From assembly GCA_027625915.1 (NCBI GenBank), contig JANTQA010000051.1, positions 806,501 through 870,500 on the forward strand: a stretch of DNA of 64,000 bases, in the 5' to 3' direction. Position 1 is the first letter of the stretch. Each line of letters starts with the position of its first letter. Source of the DNA: Anaeramoeba flamelloides. Its lineage: Eukaryota > Metamonada > Anaeramoebidae. Position numbers and translations under genes: made by a program. Under the pieces are notes generated by a model. It did no database searches. It was not told the DNA's origin and saw only the letters and a list, made by a program, of their open reading frames with translations. Positions 56,093 through 64,000 of this stretch are shown one piece after another.

Positions 56093-58640
56093 AACTTTTA
56101 AACATTACTTATTTTGGAATAATAATAACACGGTTAATCTAAAAAATGCGGATCCATTTTTCCACTTCGGGGAATTTGCCTTATATTTGAGTAGAAGAGT
56201 TACAAAGGAAAAAGATCAAGTGGATAACCTGATAACACAGATGAGACTGAAACACGAAAGTATGAGTAACTTGAAAAAAAAAATCGAAAAGGCAAAAAAT
56301 GATCAAAGGTTTGAAAAAAAGAATAAGATCAATAAGAAAAAAGAAATTTACAACAATTAAACAACGATCCCAAAAGAACATTGATCATCAGTAATAAAAT
56401 TAAATTTTTCATAATTATCATTATTGCAATTTTAGGTGTTCTTTAATTCAATAATAGTACTGACTGTTTTTTGATTTTTTACCAATTGTTGCATATTAAA
56501 AACACCCCAAAAACAATTTTTTTTTATTGAATTCAATTTTTTCAGTCAATTTTTATTTTACACTTTTTTAACAATAAAGATTATATTGACCAGCCTTTTA
56601 TACAAAAACAAAGATTAATATACACAAATAAAGTCAAAGAAATAAATCGAAAAGAATCACTTTTTAACAAAGATAGCTGGGAATCATTGTCTTTATTAAT
56701 AATCCTGAAAGATATAAATTTAAGGATAAATTTCTGAATGGTGATTTAAGCAAAATGATAATTCAGTGTGTCATTAACATTCCTTCATTTATAATAATAT
56801 TTAATTTTTCCTCTTGATAATTTCCAGAATATTTGATTGCAAATTTTTTTTTTTTATTTTTGATTTGAGAGGTTTATTTTATAATGAAAAAAAAAAGGAG
56901 TATTTAAAATTTTTGAACATCACAAACATCATATATAATGTTTTTTAATATCTACATTATTTATGAAATGTTCAAATTATATTTTTACATTAGATTAATT
57001 AACCCAATCCATGAAATTTATTAAATTTATTGAAGAAAAAAAAATTTGATTTGTTCACAAACATGGAGATGTGGGTATCTCATAAAATTATAGACCAATA
57101 CCAATTCATAATACTTTTGTAAAATTTTTATAAAACTTATTTATAAAGGGATAGAAGATTCATGGTATCTAAACCCTTTTCAAAGAAAAGGGAACACCTT
57201 CCAAATCATCAATACTATTAAATTTAATTGTTAATATGATCATTACTTCTTGATAATTTTTATTTTTTTTATTCATTTTTTCATTTTTTGTTTCTTTATT
57301 TATTGATATTGGACAACCGGAAAATAATAAAAAAAAAAAAACAGGATAAGAAAAAAACAATTTGGAAATAATCTTCCAATATATAAATGGAAAACGGTTT
57401 ACTTTTGATTTTCAAATAGTTAGATCTAGGAATTAAGAAAGAAAAATATTGGATTGATACATAGAACAAATTAAATTGAAAATAAAGAAAAAAAAAAAAC
57501 AATCCCAACAAAATACCGAGATGAATTGTGACTTTATCTTGAAAACGGGACTTTAAAGATCAGAAGTTTTACCTGTAAAGAACTTTTTTAGAATTCGCCA
57601 TGTTCAAAGGTTTTTATCAATTTTATAATTTTTTTTCTTTAAAATTTAGAAAAACGAGATTACTCATTTCAAAGAAAAGGTGACATCAATTTTTAAAATA
57701 TTGAATTTCAATTTTTATTTTTTTGTTTTAATGAGTTTTCAATCTTCAGTTGTGTTTTTTTTTATTTATTTTTTAATGAGTTTCTTATATTTTAGAAAGA
57801 TACTAAAATCAATTTGATTCAATTATGAATAATTCTTGAAAATTTCTATCTCCTTTTCTTTGAAAAAGAGTTTAGTTCGAAATTCTCAATTTAGATTTTT
57901 AAAAACAATGAGATACAAGAACCGATGTTCTAATTTTACTACTAAAATTATATAATTCAAAAAAAAAATCTATAAAAATGAAGAATTTTTAATCATCACA
58001 ATTAAAATAAAAAAATGTTTTGAGACAATAAGTCATATAATATTTCATTAGAATCCCAATAAACGTACTAAAAATGAAAAAAAAATGTAATTTCGTAAAA
58101 AAAAATATTATAAAAAAGAAGGAATAGGTGTTTATCAAGAATATTTCAACCTTTAATGTTTTGATTTATCAGACACTTTTTAATTGAAAAAAATAAAATA
58201 TTTAGTCCAACATGTTGAAATATTTTCAGATGGCTTGATTTTACTATTGGAAGGACCCTTTCCAGAAATTGGCAAAAAATTAATATTAATTTATAAAAAT
58301 ATCCAAGAATTTGGAATGATTTCAAATATTGATAAAACTTTTAAAGCAAATTAAATATTCAAAATTAAGTATTTAGACGTTTCGCTTGAAAAAGACCAAC
58401 ATTTACCAAAATACTTTAAAAAAGTAAAAGACACTTTTAAAAAACTCAAAATAATTTTGAACCAAAAAAAAAAAAAAGATAATTGATTAAAATTAAAAAT
58501 GTTTAAATTGTTATGTATTAGTCAACTATGTTATGACTCAGTAATTTTCAATCTAACCCAAAAATATTTCAACATTGTGATGCTTGGATGAATAAAAAAC
58601 GTCATCAACTATTTTAAAAAAATTTTCCATATTTGACCTA
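56093..58640 (+). mobile_element. Decayed LINE, linker and reverse-transcriptase region
   Basis: Several blocks on one strand read as LINE polyprotein in order. 56093-56358 gives FHFGEFALYLSRRVTKEKDQ then VDNLITQMRLKHESM, coiled-coil like the endonuclease-RT linker of L1-type elements. 56573-56720 gives QRLIYTNKVKEINRKES. 57062-57250 gives HGDVGIS and NYRPIPIHNTFVKFL, the fingers N-RPI block. 58223-58400 gives FSDGLILLLEGPFPEIG, IYKNIQEFGMISNIDKTF and YLDVSLEKD, the (F/Y)ADD region and following sequence. Stops and frame changes are frequent, so it is an old inactive copy. The first block could alternatively be an exon of a small host gene. Confidence 0.65.
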
Positions 58641-58783
58641 TTATAATTTCGAAAAATGAATTAAAATTTATCAAGTAAGAATTTCAATATATAAAAGAAG
58701 ATTTTAACTCAAAAAAAAATTAGAAATTCTTGTTTTTAAATACATAAAAAAAATTTACAAAAGTTTCAAAAAAAGACAAAAAT

Positions 58784-58985
58784 TACAGTCAGTTTCACTT
58801 TGAAGGCACAAACTTTCAACAAAATTTAAGGCACAAAAAAAATCTCAAATTAAGGCACAAAATTTGCAATTGTTAATTTTTACAAATTATTTTTACTAGA
58901 ATTTGAATTTTGTGCCTTAATTTATGATTTTTTTTTGCCTTAAATTTTGTTGTAAGTTTGTTCCTTAAAAGTGAAACTGACTGTA
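58784..58985. mobile_element. Tc1/mariner-type MITE, family A copy 2
   Basis: It runs TACAGTCAGTTTCACTTTGA, then AGGCACAAACTTTCAACAAA, to CCTTAAAAGTGAAACTGACTG-TA. Both ends have TA. AAATTAAGGCACAAAATTTG pairs with TTTTGTGCCTTAATTTATG in the middle, so nearly the whole element forms one hairpin. It has the best-preserved arms of the three copies. Confidence 0.85.
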
Positions 58986-59149
58986 TATTAATCGGAAAGT
59001 AGAAAGTTGAAAATTACTATTTGTAATTCTTAATTAGTTTTAGACATAACCTAATTAAAAATTGTTCTGGGTGGATGAAATAATAATATTTTAAACTTAT
59101 TAGTTATAAAAATCAACTAAAAAAATGCGAAAAGAACAGAAAAGTTTTG

Positions 59150-59325
59150 TAGAGTACTATATAGTACCTAGGTTTTCTTGAGGTTTTCTATTTTATTTGT
59201 GTAGTGTTGTAGTTTTCCCAAGGTGTTCTGTTTTATTTGTAAAATCTGTTGATTTTTCAAATAAAAAGATTACTCAAGATAAGATAAACAGCTGGTTTTT
59301 TTATTTTAAGAAATAATAAGAAAAT
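59150..59325 (+). repeat. Dispersed CCTAGG-family repeat
   Basis: It contains TAGAGTACTATATAGTACCT, AGGTTTTCTTGAGG, TTTTATTTGTAAAATCTGTT and AACAGCTGG, matching in order the blocks of 44861-45175 and 47285-47500. It also has a partial internal duplication of the TTTTCTATTTTATTTGTG unit. Confidence 0.55.
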
Positions 59326-59659
59326 TTATTTAATTTTTGATTTATTTCTCAAATTAAAAAAAAAAAACAAATGTAAATATTAGGAATTAAGAACTCTGTT
59401 GGTAAAGAATAATAATAATGTGGCTTTTCTTGGTATTTTTCCAATACCAAATCAAATATTATTATCTAATAGTCTACTTAAGTACTAAATTAATTTACAA
59501 AGTAAACCCAAATTATTATTTTTCGGTAAATTTTGAAACAAGAATTGAATTTGTATCAAAATTTTTGTACTTTTTCGTTTATTATCAAATTCTACAGTTA
59601 ATTACTTATAAAAATTTTAATTCATGAAAATTAACTAGATTTTTTGAGTAAAATTATTA

Positions 59660-59857
59660 TACAGTCAGTTTCACCTTAAAAACAAAAACTTACAACAAAA
59701 TTTAAGAAACAAAAAAAATCTCAAATTAAGGCACAAAATTTGAATACTAGTTAAATGATAAGTATAAAAAAAATCCAAATTTTGTGATATAATTTGAGAT
59801 TTTTTTGTTTCTTAAATTTTGTTGAAAGTTTGTGCCTTAAAAATGGAATTGACTGTA
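59660..59857. mobile_element. Tc1/mariner-type MITE, family A copy 3
   Basis: It starts TACAGTCAGTTTCACCTTAA and ends TGCCTTAAAAATGGAATTGA-CTGTA, with TA flanks. It is 198 bp, the same size as the other two copies, and shares AAATCTCAAATTAAGGCACA with copy 2. It lies under 700 bp from copy 2. Confidence 0.85.
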
Positions 59858-60403
59858 TTTGATTTTCTAATTTTTAATTCTTTTTTAATAATAGAACTTT
59901 TTGAAATCAATATAGCATTTTTTATGATTGATTGTTGGTTTCTTTGATCATTTAACCTGTAAAGCTTTCTATAAAAAAGATTTAAACTTTTTATTTTGAG
60001 ATACTGGCTAAACAAGCCAATTTTAGATATTGCAACAAAAATACTAAAAAAAATTGTTATTTTATCGTAATTCATCAACCGCATTACTTTTATTGAATGT
60101 ACAATAAATTTACAGAATTTTTTTCAACAAGCCAAAATCTAAATAAGAAATTAATAGGAAAAAAACAAAATAGTTTTAACAATATTGATCGAATGAAGGA
60201 GTAATTTTCTCCCTCAAACCAAAAGACAGGTATCATTTATTTTCTTTTTCTACACTCTTATGCAAAAATGAGAAGTGTTTGTGAACTTATTATAAATTCC
60301 CTTACCTTAAAACTATCAAATCAAAATAAGATTATCACCAAATTTATTTTTTCTGTTTTGAAGAATTTCCAAAAAATTTATTTATTTATTTTTTCAAAAT
60401 CAA

Positions 60404-60879
60404 ATGACTCAACCATTAAAAAAGCCACGTACACTGAACGAGAAAACAAAAAATGATCAAGATTTTTTAAAAGACAATGAAAATTCTTCAACATCAACTG
60501 AAAAAACAAAGCCAACAAAACCAAACAAAGAAAAAGAAATAATGTTGGATCAGTTTGCCAATTCACCGAGTCTCTTAGTGTCACTTCTTAAAAATAACAA
60601 AAGACCACTAAAGTTAATTAAAGGAAACCCTGATGAAATTCTTGATGAGAAAAAGGAAAACGAAAATCTGATCTGTAAAAGAAAAACAAATGTACTTTCA
60701 AGAAAAAGGAAAACTCCTTATCAAGAAAACAAAAAACAAAGAAATATTATCCAAATCGAAGCAAAAACACTGAAGAGTGACAAAGTCTTTCGGGTACCAA
60801 ACGGTTGGGAAGAGACAGCCAAAATCGGGAAAATTATTGAAAATTTAATTATTCCACTTAAAACGCCACTTGACAAGAA
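60404..60879 (+). CDS. Probable mRNA-capping RNA triphosphatase-type phosphatase, first exon only
   Basis: The frame encodes 158 residues from the first ATG and then runs into GTAAGA at 60880, a good splice donor (phase 2); TAA follows if not spliced. Residues 1-125 are a charged low-complexity extension with Lys/Arg clusters that could be a nuclear localisation signal (KRKTNVLSRKRK). At ~128-157, VFRVPNGWEETAKIGKIIEN followed by LIIPLKTPLDKK matches the opening of cysteine-phosphatase RNA triphosphatases of the capping-enzyme/DUSP11 family (P-RW...G..I...F..FKTPL). The active-site loop should be in a later exon. No such exon is readable before the window ends, so the next intron would exceed 3.1 kb. 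The identification rests on ~30 residues. Confidence 0.5.
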
Positions 60880-61485
60880 GTAAGATCACAAACCCTGACA
60901 TTTTTCTTGTTTTTTTTTTATTTAATTTTTCGGTTTTCAAGGATCCAATAAGGATCTTCTTTTAAACAAGAATCTTTTTTTTTTGTTTGAAAAAAGAATA
61001 AAATTGACAAATTAAGAAAACAAAACCTATTGATCAATAGACAACCGTTTTCATGCATTTTTTGTATTTTTAGAATCTTTTCAATTACTAAACAATTTAA
61101 CAATTCGACAACATAAAAGTTATCACCCAAAATCTTGTAAATTGAAATAAACCAAAATCCAATACCAAAACCTATAGTGTATTATTTAATCGTATTCCAA
61201 GTTCTAAAAACAACAACAAAACACACCATTTTATAAAAATTTGATTTAAATTCGCTTTCAGATGATTTTAAAAACTTTCTCGACAATTTGAATTCCAGAT
61301 AAGTTGTAAAAATTAGTTTCCAACTATTTGACAATAAAACAAGGGAGTGGTTTCGATTAGAAAATCGACATGTCAAACAGCTTTCTTAAACATTAAATCC
61401 ATTTACTTTTAATCAATATTCCAAATAATTGTCGCTAAATTCATCTAACACACTAAAATTAAAAGTGGTTTATTGTGTATAATTA

Positions 61486-61785
61486 TTAAGAGATTAGTGT
61501 CTACAAAAAAAGAAGTCTAAAATTAAAAAGTATGCTTTTATTGGATGAAAATCACATTTGTGCTCACATTGTTTAAATGTCTCTAAAAATTCAAATAGTT
61601 ATAATAGTAAATATTTATTTATCTTATCAATTAAAAAAAATCCTTATATTCGTAAAAAAACTGAAAGAATTTGAAAAAATAATCTTCACTTCACCAAAAA
61701 TTTAAAGGTTGTGTCATGAATATTCAGATTTCAAAGCGGCAAAATATCTTTTACAATTTTTTTGAAATGTAGATTAGTTTTTATT
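61486..61785 (+). repeat. Fragment of the 43398-type TIR element
   Basis: TTAAGAGATTAGTGTCTACA, TTTAAATGTCTCTAAAAA, AAATTTAAAGGTTGTGTCAT, GAATATTCAGATTTCAAAG and GAAATGTAGATTAGTTT align in order with 43398-43700. The right half and the second inverted end are missing or unrecognisable. It is more diverged than the nested copy. Confidence 0.65.
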
Positions 61786-61959
61786 GTTAAGGGTTAGATG
61801 AAATTCATCTAATTTTCCAAAGAGAAAATTTTGAAGTGACTAAATTCGAGGCTTCCAATTCAAAGAGTTTCTAAGATAGACACAGTGATCAGAAGTAATT
61901 GAAACTTAATTTAGTTTTCTGAAAGAAAATGAAATTTAGATTGCTCGAATAAAAAAAAA

Positions 61960-62170
61960 ATTATAACATGTTATAAACGTGCTTTAAACGTGTTACAAAT
62001 GTTTAAAATATTTTAAATCTTTAAAATGTTATAAAATTTTGTAAAACTTATGTTTGTTATAAAATATGTTACAAAAGTTGTATAAGAATATTTTTTTTAA
62101 AAATATATACAAAAAATCATCATATAAAAGGGAATATTGTTATAAAAATGTTATAGAGATGCTATATTTA
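61960..62170 (+). repeat. Degenerate TGTTATAAA-type short repeat
   Basis: The motif TGTTATAAA or its variant TGTTACAAA recurs about ten times (for example ACATGTTATAAACGTGC, CGTGTTACAAATG, TGTTATAAAATATGTTACA) at irregular spacing. It is probably a decayed tandem array. Function is unknown. Confidence 0.4.
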
Positions 62171-62871
62171 TTTTTTTTTTAAACTAAAACATTTTATTTG
62201 AGAAAATTTTAAGAAAAATAAATTTGAATAAATACAGATAAGAAAGTGATTGTTTCTCAAAAAAGTTTAGTATAACACTGTAGTTATTGTGTAACGATTT
62301 TGGGAAACACTTTGGTTATTAGGTAAAGTTGGAAAATTTTCTGATCTTCGTTTTTGAGATTCTAATTGAGCGAAAGTGGATGTATTTTACTAATAAATTA
62401 TACTGTAGAAATGTTATTAAAAGTTATTTTAGAACACTTTAACTATTTTTTGCGCCGTTGTAAATTTCATAAATTCCAAAAGACTGCTCGTCTCAATTGC
62501 CAATCTCTTTGAACACATAATTTAGTTCAAGGAACCAAATTATTATTTCAAATATAGTTCATAAAAAAGTCCATCATTTAATGTGCGCTGTTTGCAAATG
62601 GAATAAATTCCATTTCTTTGATTCAAAAGAATGTCGAAAACCAAACAACGTTTATTTGGTTTCGGTCCGAAATAAACCAATATCATTTTTCAAAAACAAC
62701 AAAATATTTTTCTAGGATTATCACAGAGAAAATTTTTTTTTATAATATCCTATTATAAATCATAGAATTCAGTAATAACATATAATATAAGATATATATA
62801 TCCAGCCATTTGGTTAGATAAATAAACTCATTTAGAATTCAGCTGTAAAAAAGTGATTCTTAATTTTGAAG

Positions 62872-62872
<1 letters not shown>

Positions 62873-62926
<54 letters not shown>
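62873..62926. repeat. (AT)n microsatellite
   Basis: An uninterrupted AT dinucleotide run of about 54 bases. A shorter one lies near 44814-44830. Confidence 0.95.
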
Positions 62927-62930
<4 letters not shown>

Positions 62931-64000
62931 GAATAATATTGTTGTTTTAATCTTATGTTAAAACTTTTTGATGAAAAATAAAAATAGGTCAAATAAATAG
63001 CTTTTGAAGCAAAAAAAAAAAAATAAAAAAAAATTAAATTCCTCACAAGATGAACAAGTTTTAAATTTTTGAAAAGAAGTCAAAAGTAAACTCATATTAT
63101 TTAAAAATAATAACAATCTTCAAAAAGAATAATAAAAAAATCTATCAAAAGATATAAAGAAAATAAATACAGATAAATTCAAAAAATCTTTAAAATTTTT
63201 TTTTAACTCTCTTTGAAGAAGAAAGAATTTTATTCATTTAATATGAAAAGAAACAATAAAAATTAGTCGATTTTGGAAATCTTCTTTAAAATAAAATGTT
63301 ATGAAAACAGAGTTTTATAAGTTTTAAAAAAAGAAAAATTAATCTAAATTTTGTGTAATTTTTTTGAATTTATCAGAATATTAAATCAAACAGTTCACCC
63401 TTTGTTAAATTATTAGATAATCAATTCAATAAAAAAATAATTTACTTTTCTTCTTATTATTCGAAATATAGATTATTTATTTTAAATTTAAACAATTAAT
63501 TTCAAAAATTCATAATTTAATGTAAGGTATTTCCAAAAAAGTGGAACATTTTTTTTTTCTCTATATATTTCAAATACTATATCTCTTTGGAAGTATAGTA
63601 TATTAGTAAAATTGGCAATAATAAAAAATTAAGAGGAATTTTAATATTTATTGAACCAGAACCTATAGTTGGAACTTCAAAATATATTCATTAAAACTTT
63701 CAAAAAAAATGAAAAAAAAAAAATACACACTTTTTTTATACAAAAGGAGGCTCAGCAAATTTCAATTAAAAAATTTACAACATGATAAAGATACAAATAA
63801 TTTTACAAATAATAAAATAAAGTTACAAGTTTTCCATTCTACTGAGAAATTTTATCAAGATTAAATCTCTTTTGAAAAATTTTTTTATTATCAATAAGAA
63901 AAAAATAACTTACCAATTTTCAAACCTTGAAAAAATCTTATAAAATTGCTATATATATTTTTTTATCTCAAACATTTCTTTGGAAAAATTTAACTATATA

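Larger units (their letters stand above)
55394..60403. other. Intergenic region dominated by a LINE and MITEs
   Basis: This is 5 kb between the BTB gene and the last gene. It contains a possible promoter at 55606, a decayed plus-strand LINE (about 56093-58640), two MITEs of family A, and a CCTAGG-family repeat at 59150-59325. No intact gene is supported. Confidence 0.55.
60880..64000 (+). other. Probable long intron, AT-rich, with repeats
   Basis: It starts with a donor GTAAGATCACA and then poly(T). It contains a TIR-element fragment (61486-61785), a degenerate repeat at 61960-62170 and an (AT)n microsatellite. No exon matching a capping-type phosphatase (Cys-His loop with HCxxxxxR) is visible, so the gene either continues beyond the window or ends at 60886. 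Confidence 0.4.

Noticed and set aside
57500-57640. Possible reverse-transcriptase block between the N-RPI and ADD motifs of the plus-strand LINE
   Set aside because: The residues fit only loosely, and the position does not agree with the corresponding candidate in the minus-strand copy (about 37240-37290).
1-64000. tRNA, rRNA and CRISPR searches by eye
   Set aside because: No cloverleaf with a GGTTCGAATCC-like arm, no rRNA core sequence and no regularly spaced direct repeats were seen; a covariance-model scan would be decisive.

Overview
This is a eukaryotic nuclear window. It is extremely A+T-rich, with many poly(A)/poly(T) runs. Proteins are rich in Lys, Asn, Glu and Ser, stops are TAA and TAG, and there are spliceosomal introns and many decayed transposons. 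Gene content (full-length DNA-PKcs, RGS+DUF547, PHO80-type cyclin, DUSP-UBL-USP deubiquitinase, BTB protein) and composition suggest a free-living amoeboid protist, for example an Anaeramoeba- or Dictyostelium-like organism. I cannot place it more precisely from sequence alone.

Layout, all convincing genes on the + strand: (1) 1659-7733, a four-exon coiled-coil/RGS/DUF547 protein whose RGS domain is split by a 2.8-kb intron. (2) 10242-11759, an intronless Cys-rich zinc-binding protein with a Ser/Lys/Glu repeat tail. (3) 14582-16126, a two-exon PHO80-like cyclin. (4) 19294-33636, a single uninterrupted 14.3-kb exon encoding a 4780-residue DNA-PKcs (PRKDC) with a large Thr-Ile-Pro repeat array. 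(5) 38487-50113, a four-exon USP4/15-type ubiquitin protease whose DUSP exon is 6.4 kb from its UBL/USP exons. (6) 53627-55393, a BTB protein with a C-terminal amidotransferase/ThuA-like domain. (7) 60404-60879 onwards, the first exon of a probable mRNA-capping RNA-triphosphatase-type phosphatase that continues past the window.

The rest is repeat-rich. I can read at least three families of Tc1/mariner-type MITEs, several larger terminal-inverted-repeat (TIR) elements nested in one intron, two decayed LINE reverse-transcriptase copies plus LINE 5' fragments, and several dispersed repeats of unknown class. The very long introns are long because such elements fill them. Introns share an unusual signature: GTAAnn followed by a T-rich tract, and an A-rich rather than pyrimidine-rich approach to the 3' AG.

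The genes are functionally unrelated (G-protein signalling, CDK/phosphate-type cyclin, double-strand-break repair, ubiquitin removal, capping) and nothing suggests an operon or gene cluster. I recognised no tRNA, rRNA or CRISPR array. The most notable observations are the DNA-PKcs repeat array at the position of the human ABCDE phosphorylation cluster, the intron signature, the inverted repeats around the catalytic-Cys exon of the USP gene, and a LINE family with an unusually long gap between two reverse-transcriptase motifs.
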